Below are positions 23,665 to 35,601 of a stretch of DNA of 64,000 nt, piece after piece. A program made the translations under genes and the position numbers. The number at the start of each line of letters is the position of its first letter. Within the stretch, counting starts at the first letter, position 1. Below the pieces are notes generated by a model, which did not search any database, was not told the origin of the DNA, and saw only the letters and a list, made by a program, of their open reading frames with translations. The DNA comes from Tubiluchus corallicola (lineage: Eukaryota; Priapulida; Priapulimorpha; Priapulimorphida; Tubiluchidae). The stretch spans positions 133,996 to 197,995 of the forward strand of contig JAQGDQ010000435.1 in the NCBI GenBank assembly GCA_030141605.1, read 5' to 3'.

Positions 23665-26600
23665 ATGACAGACTTAGAACAGCAAGTAAAGGGTGGAGGT
23701 GCACCGGACTGGGGACGGTACGGACTGCGTGATGGAGATGAGCGAACAGGGGCGGAGTCACCTTATACAGCTGAGAGTGGGAGATATCAGCATGATGCCA
23801 TGCAAGAAAATGAATTATATACTGATGACCAGAAAGATCAGGTACGTATAACAAGGTCATGTTACGGAATAGAGGAATAGAGGTAAGATGTAATAGCTGT
23901 GTGGTCATGGTCAGTTCTTGCAGACGAAGTTAAGAATGGAGCCAAAGCTGATCAAGGATTGATCCAAAACTTTTTAATACTTGTTCTGGGCGGCTCACTC
24001 GTCATACCACTTCTGGTTGTTTATCCCATTTTTCTGCCATTTTGTGATCTACATGCATAACCTTCATAATAGCCAAGTTGGCCACAACTATCTGTGTTGA
24101 ATAACAGTAACTATTGAGTGTTGTAACTCAGTAGATTCAGTTATATAAAATAAACGCTGGGCACTGAAAATTGTGGGAATGTAGCATGCATTTTGCAAAA
24201 TTTTACATATAATCATCTGTAAAGCTATTTGTCAGGTCACTAACTAATGTTCGAATCAGGAAGCTTCTTGTTCAGAGGCAGCCTTGATGTTTGGCAAGTT
24301 ATGTAAACATGCTTCATTGACGGGGCTGGGGGTGGGACGCTCTTGGCCTTATTTCATGTACTCTGTTATAGTTCAATAAATTCTTTTATACTGCACTGTA
24401 CTAGTACAAATTGTCAATTGATGGGATTTAGTGAGGCTATTGGACTAGTTTATGAGGTTGAATCATTGCTTTTTCTTGATTAATGCTTTACAGTTGGGTA
24501 AGTTACTCAAAAAAAAAACAAATGGCTGTAGAATTTCTTAATTTTTGGTTTTCGTACTATTAGCATCGTTAGTATATCTCGTGCATAATGTACAGTGTTT
24601 CTTGATCTCATTCTGTTCTGCAGAAACCTTGGTGGAAAGCAAATTTCTTCATTCGGGAGCCAGTACTGTTTGGTACCTGGGACGGAGTTTTTACATCCTG
24701 TATGCTGAACATATTTGGCGTAATCATATTCCTTCGCACAGGTTGGATGGTGGTAAGCACTTAGAGTTCTCTTGGCACTTTTCACTGTTGTTCTTAAAAG
24801 ACAGATATAGTATGTTAAAAATGTGTGGTAGAATTTATTTTGGCAAGTTAAGCGTATTGTGCTGCTTAAACTATAAATGCATTCATTGCTTTTGGACATT
24901 TTGTGCACTGGAGTAATCAAATTATAAAAAAATTTGTGTACTTTTGTAGCAGATATGTAAAGTAAACAACTGGTATTTTAGCTAGAAAAGTATTTGTATC
25001 TGGCATGCAATTTTTATGTATTTTAATTACATATTCATTTCTAATTATTGCTGGGCTGGCCGCAAAACAGAATTTGCTTCTGGCTTATCTCATGAGCTCA
25101 AAAGATGTCAGTAAGGATTGAGGAAATCTTTTTTAAAGCTTTGTGAATGTTTAAAGCTGAATTGTGTAATATTTAAAGTGAGTTGTTATCAAAGTTTGTT
25201 TATTTCCCACTGGTTAGCAGTAATGTTTTAAATTCCTTCAATGCACATTTTTCTCACGATTAGTTTTTTAGTTCTTTATTTCGCATTACTAAATTATTGT
25301 ACAATTACCGATTATCATATAGACTCTTTTTTGTACGGTATCATCAGAACATTTGTTCTTATAGTTATGGTATAAGCGGCAACACTACTCGGCCATTAAT
25401 ATGCTGATTTGGCGGAAAATACATACTTTTTGGCCCACAATACGATAACAAGCATCATAGAGAATGAGAACCCTGACTGAGAGTTAGCCCTAGAAAAACA
25501 TGGCTGCGTCCTATCCAAAATGACGATGTTATAATAATTATTGTATTTTACGTTTTAAATTAAAAACTGCTTTTATATGGCTGTGGCAGGTAAGTCTTTC
25601 AGCTGGGTGTGCAATAAAATTAAATGTACCCGGGCGATTAGACAGACACAAAAGTATTTTTATTGTCAGCCCTATCTTATTTATTCGCATTGTCCATGCA
25701 ATCATAATGACGTAAAATAATATCCTGAAGATCGAATCAAGGTGGCGATCAATTTGGTCTTATAATGTATTTTAGTTATGGCCTGATGATATGACATTTA
25801 CCTTCTTGTTGTGTATTTTTTGTAGTTAGCTTCCAAAGTAACAGTATCAATAACTTGAGGTTTCAAATAAGCTTTAAATATTAAGATATATAACTAGCAA
25901 TATGTTGTTAAATACATTTCCTTTATTTCGTTTCAGGGCAATGCCGGCATACTCATGTCTATAATCATTATTCTTCTGACGGTCCTAATGGCACTCTTCT
26001 CCGTTCTGTCTGGCATTGGCATCTGTGAGCGTTGTCGGGTGGAAAGTGGCGGCATTTACTTCCTGATCAGTTTTGTACTCGGTCCTCGAGCAGGAGGTGC
26101 TGTGGGAATAATCTATGTCTTCGGGCAGGCAGTTGGAGTGGCGCTGTTTGCAACCGGCTTCGGTGAGTCAATGAGCTCTCTGATCAGCAATGACAATCCT
26201 TGGATTTCCCGTGGTATCGGCACAGCGGTCTTGATCGTACTCAGCGCATTTAATGTAGCTGGAGTTAAATGGGTAATTAAGCTCCAGTTAGTTCTTCTCT
26301 TCGCTCTCTTCATAGCCATGTTAGATTTTGCAATCGGTTCGTTCCTGCGTCACGACATTGCACACGGCGTCGTCGGTTACAGCAGAGATGTACTCATGAA
26401 CAACTCCCGTCCGGATTATCTGGCGGACCAGAATTTCTTCACTGTTTTTGGGGTAATCTTTCCCACAGCCACTGGCGTCTTTGCCGGGATCAATATGAGT
26501 GGAGACTTGCGCAATCCAAGCAAAAACATTCCCATTGGCTCGCTGGCGTCTATTGGTGTCAGTGGGTTTCTCTACTTAATGTGTTTATTGATACTCGGTG

Positions 26601-27718
26601 CAACATGCACCCGTAGCGCCCTGCAAACTGATTACATGATTGCGGAGAAGGTCTCCGGCTTGCGTATTGCTTGGCTTTTAGGTCTCTACATCTCCTCCCT
26701 TTCTTCGTGTTTGGGTGGTCTGTACGGCTCTCCGCGGATCCTCCAGAGTATTGCAAATGAAAATGTCATACCAATTATCCGTGTTCTTGGTAGAGGGCGT
26801 GGTCCTAACAAGGTTCCTGTTCTGGCACTTGGTGTCACAGTTCTGGTGTCATTGTTGTTTATCTTAATTGGTCAGCTCAATGTGTTGGCACCCATTGTTA
26901 CAATGCCATTCATGATAACTTATGCTGCCATTGACTACGCCTACTTTGCTCTGGCAATGTCGTTTGACATCCAAAAGCGTCGCGAAACAAGATTCGGCAA
27001 GGGTGCTCATGACGATGACACAATGGCCATCCCTGGTTATGGCACAGCAGAAAAGCCCGGCCTGCCCAATTCTAAAAGTAAATCTCTGGAAAAGTTTAGC
27101 GATGACCTTGACAGGCTTTTTCCGGAACGTGTCGATCCGAAGCACGGTGGTCCTTTGCAGCAGGACAGTCTCGAGCGCCCTCACTCACCAACATTTAAAC
27201 ACGATGTTGATCGTGGTGAAATTGTGCAAAAATCAGTCAGTCAGCAAAGTTTCTACAGTGACGCCAGCGACACTTCCCACCTTCTGGATGCTGTCAAACC
27301 AGCTGGCGCTAAACCTCAGATAAGCAAACAGCCCGAATCTTGGTATTCAATGCTGTGCAATCGCTGGATTGCTCTCCTTTCTGCTATAGTCAGTCTCACC
27401 ATAATCTTCCTTGTGCAATGGCTTTATGCCCTTTGTAATCTCATCTTCCTTGGCTTGGTGTATGTCTACATTGCTTGGGCTAACCCTGGCCTGGCTCCCG
27501 GCATCGCTGACTTTAGTTTCATAAGTTGGCTGCGGTCACTGTGGAACCGCTGTCGTGGACGGGACGAGGAAGAACAGTACGTTGTTACTCCATCTCACCC
27601 TGGAGTGGAGACGACTGCTGCTCAGCTTACAGAGGATAATGAAGATTTTGCCTCCCGGGGCCGCTACCATCAGAAGACAGTCGTACAGGGTGGTCACTTT
27701 GATGATGATGAAGATTAA
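23665..27718 (+). CDS. SLC12A8: Solute carrier family 12 member 8 (SLC12A8)
   Basis: Three coding exons with canonical junctions, all in phase 0: 23665-23841 (exon from acceptor at 23640), 24624-24752 and 25937-27718, giving 695 aa (human about 714). Exon 2 encodes KPWWKANFF...[15 protein letters not shown], the family's N-terminal signature before TM1. Exon 3 carries the remaining APC-fold membrane helices: [32 protein letters not shown] (helix-6 break region), [20 protein letters not shown] and [12 protein letters not shown] long hydrophilic loop (about 446-567) is followed by two C-terminal helices and the conserved [16 protein letters not shown]12A8 is a divergent cation-chloride-cotransporter family member. 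A mammalian role as a nicotinamide mononucleotide transporter has been claimed and disputed. The acidic end is DDDED. That most of the protein lies in one exon is unusual. Likely AATAAA signals are at 29265-29270 and 29537-29542. Confidence 0.93.
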
Positions 27719-29718
27719 CTGATCGTGATGTTAGTTATTTTTCTGCATGCAGGCATATGGAGTACTTAAACTTTTGCATGTCCTTCAGAAGACGGGTTGG
27801 AATTTGCTAACTACTTTCTAATGAGTACTCAGGCCTAGCACTCACAGTAAACATGAGTTTACTCATTTTATTTGCTCCCAGAAAGTCAAGGGCTGGATGT
27901 TACATGTAAATGCCCAAACTCCCCCCTTTGAGCATAATACTCCATCTCTGCTCTTGTTGGTGTAATACAACTTTTGCAGCTTTGCTTTTATTGTTGTTTG
28001 TTCTGTATCATATCTAGACTTTTTGTGGTTAAGTTAGCTGTCTAAGTCTTGCTTGGAAGCAGTACTGCATCCCAGAAAACGGGTCCAAATCTCATGCCAA
28101 AGTTTTTAAGGATGTTGATATTTTTATTGATTTTAGCATTTTATTCGCATGGCTACGTTGCTGTTATCTTACATTCCATTGCAAAAGCGTTTTAAGCTTT
28201 GTAGTTATCCACGAGCTTCGTGTTTATTGCACATTCTAGACAGTATGTGTCTTGAGATTTTTCACTATGAAAACCACTATTTTTGGACTATAGTAATTTG
28301 CACATTTAGTAATCAAAGTCTGTAGATGCTCTTCTGTTTATATATTTAAGTGCTGCACATGCTCACAGAGAGGTGGGCACAATGTTGTACAATACAAAAA
28401 CTGAATGGTAAAACAGCCCTTGAGTGACACACATGTGAAGTATTTTTGGATATGTAGGTTAGCAGTTTCTCTCTTCACGCGTATGACATTCAAATCTATG
28501 TGTTCTGTTAGACGTTTTTTATTGAAATTTTGCAGTTTCGATCGTCATGCTGTTGTACTACATTGTGTTTGTTTAATGCATTTCTACAACCATATAATGA
28601 TAGTAAGTGGTGATAGTTTTTTCTACAAAACTAGTCAAGCTGTACAACATTCTGCTTGGTCGCTGCTGTTGAGTCATCAATTCCAACTTGCAGTACATCG
28701 AATTATATTAAAAAGTAAGCAGTTTTGTGAACAGTTCTCTCTCTTTCAGGAGTTCGCTTAGTCGTAGTAGAACTTTTAATACCATTTTTTGCTGTTTTTT
28801 TTCTGATGTTGCTGGTATTCTCAATCACAGCAGTACAATGTGTGATTAAGCCTGCACATTAACTACACCAAAGATTTTTTCTAGTCTTCTTGTGCTGCTA
28901 CTATACGTCTTCATAAATCATTTCTTATTGAAAAAGTTTATTTATTGATTATAGAGTATATTTACTGACGTGTCTTTATCTGTTTTAGCTTCTTTTAATC
29001 AACAAATATTTGAGCCATGTTATCAAATCATATTTTTAACCTATTCAGTCGTTGTTTCTGGTAGTCTGAGTTTGGCTTTTAACTGCTGGCGTGTAACCAA
29101 ACAAATATTGTAATGTATTGAAAATGTCTTCTCTCTGGCTTTTGTTTTTGCTCAAGCACTCAGCTTGTGTTTACACAACTTGCCAACAGATGGCATAGTC
29201 TACTACAATTTGTAATGATGAATAGGCTGCCGTCTTTGTTTCATTTTATAAATTATTATGGAGAAATAAAATTTTAACAATGACCCGAGCAAGTAAGTGG
29301 TTTCATGTAAGTTTTAATATACAATTTTAACATTTTAACTGTTACGTCTGGCGCTTTTGGTACTTATGTAATGTCTATGTATCTGCGTGATAGAGGCTGT
29401 GAACTTAAATCATTTAATTTAGTGCATGTGATATAGTGTACGTTGTAGATGTTATTGTTACGTAATTGTTAATTTTTTTGTTTCCATTATTTTCTGTAAT
29501 TTATTAAAACGTTTTAACACCATAATTGTTAAATTCAATAAAGGAAAAGTACAGCTTTTTTAGAGTATATTCTTGCTGTAAGTGTATATAATATAATGCT
29601 GATTTTATTTGGTGGAAAAGCTTGTAGGACAGATTTGCTTTTGCATGGTTAATTAAATTTAGCATAGCAAAGCGCATGACAGCAGATAGATTAACTTCTG
29701 TATGCTATTTTATACATT
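27719..29718 (+). other. Probable long 3' UTR of SLC12A8
   Basis: No independent gene. The 118-codon frame at 28405-28761 has no motif and lies before the first good polyadenylation signals (29265-29270 and 29537-29542), so I treat it as untranslated sequence. Confidence 0.5.
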
Positions 29719-31904
29719 TACAGTAAAATGCTATTACAATCCTGTACTAATTCACTTGAATTCAATTTACTGAGTCCATTTAATATTCCCCCCTCCATTT
29801 TAAGCATTTTACAATTAAAACCAGCCATTTAATGTCTTGTTATGATATTGAATGCTAACTTAAAGTGCATTTCTCCCAAATTAAAAGCATTTCACGGTGA
29901 TTAGAACACATTGGCCTGATGGCCTGGGCGACTATTAAAAAATATTTGATTTTAATGACAAGATTAAGTTTTTCAAAACAAATCCAGCTATTAAAATAAT
30001 TATTATTACCTGATTAAAATAGTGATACATGTATTAACTATATTGTTGTCAGTTACTGTGTACAAATATACAGTCTTATGTATTCTGCATTCACAAAACC
30101 CATCCAGCATCATTCTCAGACAGTCATGAATTTGCGATGGAGACAATAAAACATGGACTTGTAAATTTAATAATATGATATAAAATGTAATTTGTTAAGT
30201 TGGTTACAACTCTATGAGGTTTCAATAAATGCCAGAGCATTAACTGTATCATGACACATCTTGTTCATTTAGTCTAATCTCCAATTTTGTGGTATTGTTT
30301 GGAAACTATATTATTATTTTATTCAGAGAGACCAAATCTTGCTCTACTTGGTTATAGCTAAATGCTGTGGAATTATACACCACAAGACTGTATGTATTTA
30401 ATTACTATAGCTACTTGTTTATCAATGGATAATAGCAGACATTTCTGCATTTGCGCTACACTTAAACAGTTATGATTCTTTGACATTTGAATGACAATCG
30501 AAGCTACCGTACTTACTTTTAATGCACACAGTGTATGACAAGTGAATTGCCTGAGATTTTGTGATTTGAAATAATCAAATAGTCTGTGGCAACTATAGCC
30601 ACAAATAGTAAAAACAGCATAAGATTAGGTGTAACTTACTGTTTCAGTAATTGTGGAAAAAATGTAGAATGATCTCTTTTGTCATTTTATCCTGTGATGA
30701 TTTACCATTTTTAAAATACACATGGCACCACAATAAGCGTAATACTGTGGTGTAGCATTTATATAATAATTAAACCCATTAGCCTAACAAATTATGGTGT
30801 GCACACACTACTTTACAACATATGTACTATTCAGTTTTCACTTGTATGAATGTTTTGTGTACATAAAATCATAAAAAATGACCAAATGTTACTATTGTGA
30901 TGTGAAAATTATTTATTATTGTCTGTGATTATTGCATGATAAATTGTTAATCTGTCACAGTGGTGGATCTAAGGATTTATTAAAATTAAGAATTGAAACC
31001 AGTCAAGTGGAGTATTTGAGGTGTGGAAATGTTAATCAAATTTGGAAATGTGACAGCAAATAAAGTTAATATATCACTATGAAATTTGTGCTTTTTTGTT
31101 TATTACAATTGAAAAAAGGATAAAGAGCAAATATGAATGGCTTTACTGTCCTTTCTAAATGCTCTGTGGGTTTAAAATAAATGAAATAGTTTTGAAATAC
31201 AATTGAATAACCATCTGTCAATAAATCTGCTTTGCCAAAAGTCCATTTTACACAAATATACCCCATTATAACACCAACAAGATAAAGCATGACGAATTGC
31301 TGTCTATTGAATCTATTGTAAAAACAATAATCTCTGCACAGAAGAGCACTTACGATGTTTAAACTAAGATTTAGGTTTCGTACCTAGTGACTGTATGGAA
31401 CTGAATGTCGAAGTTTTGAGCAAGGAGCGTGCATTTAACAGTACAAGAGCTGCATAGGTAAGGTTCAATATTGATGTGAATTTAATAGCTGTCATTTCTA
31501 CTGCTTTGACTTAAGGTCAACTTATGTACGATGGCTATTTATAGTCATATTTGTCCAGTAATGTTACACGGCTGGCTTACGGGACCATATTTCTCTTATC
31601 AGAAGTTGGATAATTACCAGTATTTCACATTATTCTACACGCCATGTTATGTAAAAGTTTTGCAATGTGCCACCGTAGAACTACATCTGCATTGTTAATG
31701 CAACAAAAATGAGCAGTATAACACATGTATTAACACACACATAAAAATACTAAACCTATTTATCAGATATTAAAATTAACTAAGAAACAAAAGAGAGGTT
31801 GCACAGCAGAATGGCTTTGATAAACCTCACCTTACCGCCAACCTCACTATAACGCCATATTCAGTGGTGTCCCAGACTTGGTGTTATAATGGCATTTGAC
31901 TGTA
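29719..31904. mobile_element. Possible Tc1/mariner (pogo-like) element, no transposase seen
   Basis: The left end, TA then CAGTAAAATGCTATTACAAT, starts at 29719. The right end, read inward on the minus strand, is TA then CAGTCAAATGCCATTATAAC, ending at 31904. The two agree at 16 of 20 bases and resemble the CAGTCAAACCTCG-TATAACG-type ends of pogo-like elements; both abut TA, the family's target. The roughly 2.2 kb between contains no recognisable transposase. The right end is convincing; the pairing with the left end is tentative. Confidence 0.35.
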
Positions 31905-32757
31905 CCTGTATACGTTGCACAGTAGCTCTTGGCACTTCAAACGCATCAGGATGAACACACACATAGTTCTAAAGCTAACACCATCACAGCATCAAAGCAA
32001 CCAGCTGCACAATTTTGTACAACTATTAAGCGCACAAAAATGCCAAGTTAGAAAACTTACTGAGAAATTAATTGTGGAGATAAGAAGCATTTCTTTCTTC
32101 GAAGTTTGTTTAATACAGGACTCTCCAGCTGTATTAAAAAAGGGCAAACTTCCATGAGCTGCCAAAAAGAATATCTGGAAGACAGTGCAGAGGTTGACAT
32201 TCAGCAGTCAGCATTGTCAAGTCTTCATAATAGGTACACCTAATCAAAGCTGGGACTATTTTGTTACATATCGTAGTACGTTAAGGCTGCAATAATTATA
32301 AACCTATGCATATATATCCAAATACAAACACTTTGTTGCTATGTACAAAAAATATCACAGAATTTCTTATGCACTGTGTGAGCAATGAGCATAGTATTGC
32401 ATAAGCAAAAAGGCACTTTCATACGTAAACATATTTTTCCAGTCTGTAATGCCTACCGCTAACTGTGATGTATAATTTAATGAATCCTCAGTGTAACAAA
32501 AAACCAGAAAGCATACAAAAATTACCTTAGTAAGACTTTCAAAGTAAAATAAAATAATGCATGTTTACTGAATCATAAATTTGTACAAAAAAATGGAAAT
32601 TTAATACTATAATAAGCTACATTTTTACATATTATATTTTCACACTTATAAGCGGCCTGGGTAAAAAAAATAAGTCTCTGTCAATTATGATAATCAAACT
32701 ATAAATACACAAGTCTCACCATAAATTTAAAAACCAGGAGTGTATTGTTCTTTTTTG
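31905..32757. other. Intergenic, 3' flank of EMC7
   Basis: AT-rich, no gene seen. TTTAAT at about 32599 would read ATTAAA on the minus strand and could serve as the EMC7 polyadenylation signal. Confidence 0.4.
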
Positions 32758-33790
32758 TTACTTTTTTCTTGCTTTAGGTTTGGTATCTCCTCCCAGCCAA
32801 CTCGTTAATTTTTCCGCCATATCCGGCATTTGTGGCTGCGGCATTTGCTCTTGCATGTTGGCCATCTCCTTCTGAGTGTCAGGATCATTCATATTCACCA
32901 TCTTTGGCAGAACGAACAGCAGCAGCATTGGCAAAACCATCATCAACACCATCGGACTAAACAGCATGTCCGTAATCCGCCATGTTTCTCGCTTCTGGAA
33001 GTAATTTGCTGAACCTTTCATTTTAAACCGGAGTGGGTAGCTTACAGTTTGCACCTGTGACGAGTGGGTTTGTATATAGCTCAGCTTTCTTGCACGAACC
33101 TTGCCCTGCAAAGAACAATAAAGAAATACACGTTGGGTTATCAGGAAACAAAAAGAAAAAGTGCTTGCACTTAAAATAGTGCGGCATATCATAACTTCTG
33201 AGATATTATTTCACATAACCAAACAAATGCAATTAAAGTTCAAAGTCAAATCTTTCATTTCTTTATCCAAATCAAAAACAAGGAAGATTAGTATAAATTA
33301 AGTAACCAAACAAATTGGAAAGGTTGGCGAAAAACATCAGTTATCGAATCAGCCATCCCTTATTTATTTACCGTTAAAAATGGACTAACACAAATAATTG
33401 TAATGCAACTAATATAATTATTATTATTTACGAATAAAAATTAAAAAACACTATTTTTGTTTAAGTCAGGAAATTTCTTACCTTACTATTAATATCCACT
33501 CGTACTGGTTCATATTCAAAATCAGCATTTATGACTTCAAAAACGTAAGATGAGCCCGCGGGCAGATTTTGCACCTGAAAACTGCCATCCTCTTTTAAGA
33601 AACCTAAATAGTGGCCACCATCAACGTGAATTTTTGTAACCTGCGTCCAATTTGGATAATACTCCTTAAGTGACTGCACCTTTCCTTCTATGGTAACTAA
33701 GATTTTGGAATCATCGTTTGCCAAAGAGAAATGTAAATCACAAAAGCTAAAAGTCAACAAAAATAAAAAGCTTTCCACGAACAGCGACAT
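32758..33790 (-). CDS. EMC7: ER membrane protein complex subunit 7 (EMC7)
   Basis: Two minus-strand exons, 33790-33482 and 33105-32758, join in phase 0 (VDINSK then GKVRARKL) to give 218 aa, close to the usual EMC7 length of about 240. Residues 1-24 are a signal peptide. Residues about 28-100 are the lumenal beta-sandwich (IEGKVQ, IHVDGGHYLGFLKEDGSF, VQNLPAGSSYVFEV, PVRVDINSK). Exon 2 adds YPLRFKMKGSANYFQKRE and one membrane helix (SPMVLMMVLPMLLLFVLPKMV), then the conserved NDPD and a short cytosolic tail ending KARKK. EMC7 is a lumenal and transmembrane subunit of the EMC insertase for tail-anchored and multipass proteins. It is convergent with SLC12A8 across about 5 kb. The start ATG is the first in frame. 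Confidence 0.95.
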
Positions 33791-33922
33791 GTTAGGTACA
33801 GCAAAAAAGACAATCCTTATATTTGTTTGTTCAGCAACAGTTAATTCAAGAAATTTTATTTTTAGATACAGTTTCGAAGATTCAGATTCATTTTATTTCC
33901 TTTTCCCCCTTATATTACTGTA

Positions 33923-34267
33923 ATAAGGGGTGATTACTAACACTATGCATTCGCATAATTCAGAACTTCAATCACATACGTTCTATATCATTAAAGCGTA
34001 TGAGACATCATGCAATTAGCATAATTTAGCTGTGATTTCTGTGCACAATTTTTAAACAAATTATTTATTAGTGGTTTCACTGCAGAACAAAATATTTTAA
34101 CATGCATGATCTTTGTAAAACAAATCTTAATTGTTGGTTCGAAAACTTGTTCGAAAATCTTTCAGTCTCAATTTGAATTCGAAATACCGAAGTTCAACTC
34201 GATTCAAACTCGAAAGTCACAAATTCGATTCGAATTCGCTTTCTGGTAGAGAATGTTCACCCCTACC
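33923..34267. mobile_element. Candidate hAT-like MITE
   Basis: A 345-bp block starts ATAAGGGGTGA and ends TTCACCCCTACC, imperfect inverted ends similar to the TAGGGGTG-x-A ends of many hAT elements. It is flanked by near-identical 8-bp sequences, TTACTGTA (33915-33922) and CTACTGTA (34268-34275), as expected for a hAT target duplication with one change. The right third is packed with TTCGAA/GATTCGAATTCG words. It has no coding capacity. Confidence 0.4.
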
Positions 34268-34275
34268 CTACTGTA

Positions 34276-35601
34276 CGGCATGTAAGCGTTACAGAATGAA
34301 GCCAGAACTTGACACAGTGACCTGATCTTAGTGAGTGGTCTCGCGGTATAACAAGCTTGTTTTTTGCGTTTACCAATCATGGCAGGTCGCAGTCTTGACT
34401 GTTTTGCCCAGTATGTTGTGTAGTGAATATTATATAAAGTTCTGCTGCTTTTTGTGTGACTGATAACGGTAAGTTTAAGTAGGGGATTTAAAAATACTAC
34501 TATTCGGTCTCTAACACTAACAGTGATTAGACGTAGACATGGTAATGGGAGTACTATAATTTTGCGTATTCAGCTGCGTGACCTTATTCAGACAGTGATA
34601 GAATTTAAAGAAATTATGTAGGTCGTTCTTGTGCGATGTGAGAGTGCCTTAAAAAAGAACCACCTAAACTGCAAACTACCCATAGATTTATTTATTACAG
34701 GTTACTGTAACATCGTAGCTTATCTTTGTGATGATTAGCATAAATACGCTCGAGGAATTCATATTTCCGTCAAGAACGTATTTAGCAAGTGTAAAGCCTC
34801 ACCAAGATTTTTTTTATTTTATTCAGCTTCCTGTAACAATTTTAAAAGATAAGGAGTTAGAATTTCAAAATACGATGTGCCATTGACTTTTGGTTTGACG
34901 TTATAATAATTATGCTGGTGATGATGGTTGGGGTGGTGATGATGATGATGATCAACGATGATGATAATGTTGATAGCAATGGCGGGTGATTGAATTGAAG
35001 TTTTTTAGTAGAAAAGCTGTCACGTTTTTGCTGTTTTGTAGCTTGCACAGCTTTATGTTAGACCGAGTGATTAGCATGTGATTGGCTGCAAAGTTAAGTA
35101 GTACCAGCTTGGCTAATAGTTAGGTGGGTTTTCATGGGAAAATGACATTTGGGTCATTTCATCTGATATATATATCTTACTCTTATATGAAGGAGGGCGA
35201 ATGCACACTGAATCATTTCAGTGTTGTATCTCAAAGTGCTGTAACCTTGATAATGATCTATCTAGGATCGAGGTTTTAATTCGGCTGCAACTGTCAATAT
35301 TACTCAATAGGCCATGCCTTAAGTGCTGATTATTGAGCCAAAGTGAGCCAAAACCAATATGAGTGTCACATTGTGTTATATTGTGCATGTATGCTGCAAA
35401 TCGCTCTAATTTTCTTGATACTATATGTACTACTTTATTTCAGGTTATTGAAATATGGACTGAATTTCGGCCCCAAGGGAGTAAAAGTCACAGTGGATTT
35501 TTTTATGAGTGAACTTGAGGAATCTCTTGAGTGTGTCTACTAAGTGTTTTTACAAATACAATACTGGGAGCATCTATGGTATTCACTCGTGATTCAACAA
35601 A
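34276..35601 (+). other. Upstream region and 5' UTR of the ankyrin-cGLR gene
   Basis: A donor-like AACG|GTAAGT at 34468/34469 and an acceptor TTTCAG ending at 35443 suggest a noncoding first exon and a 5' UTR exon of 35444-35601. The latter contains a 12-codon upstream ORF (35505-35543) and an upstream ATG at 35576 whose frame overlaps the main start and stops at 35635. TATATAAAG is at 34431-34439 but sits very close to the donor. A (GAT)n-type run lies at 34918-34975. Confidence 0.4.

Noticed and set aside
24507-24920. Frames of 123 and 137 codons on both strands near 24.7 kb
   Set aside because: They overlap the second coding exon of SLC12A8 (24624-24752) in or beyond its frame and run into introns.
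28405-28761. 118-codon plus frame after SLC12A8
   Set aside because: No motif, ordinary 3' UTR composition, and it precedes the likely polyadenylation signals of SLC12A8.
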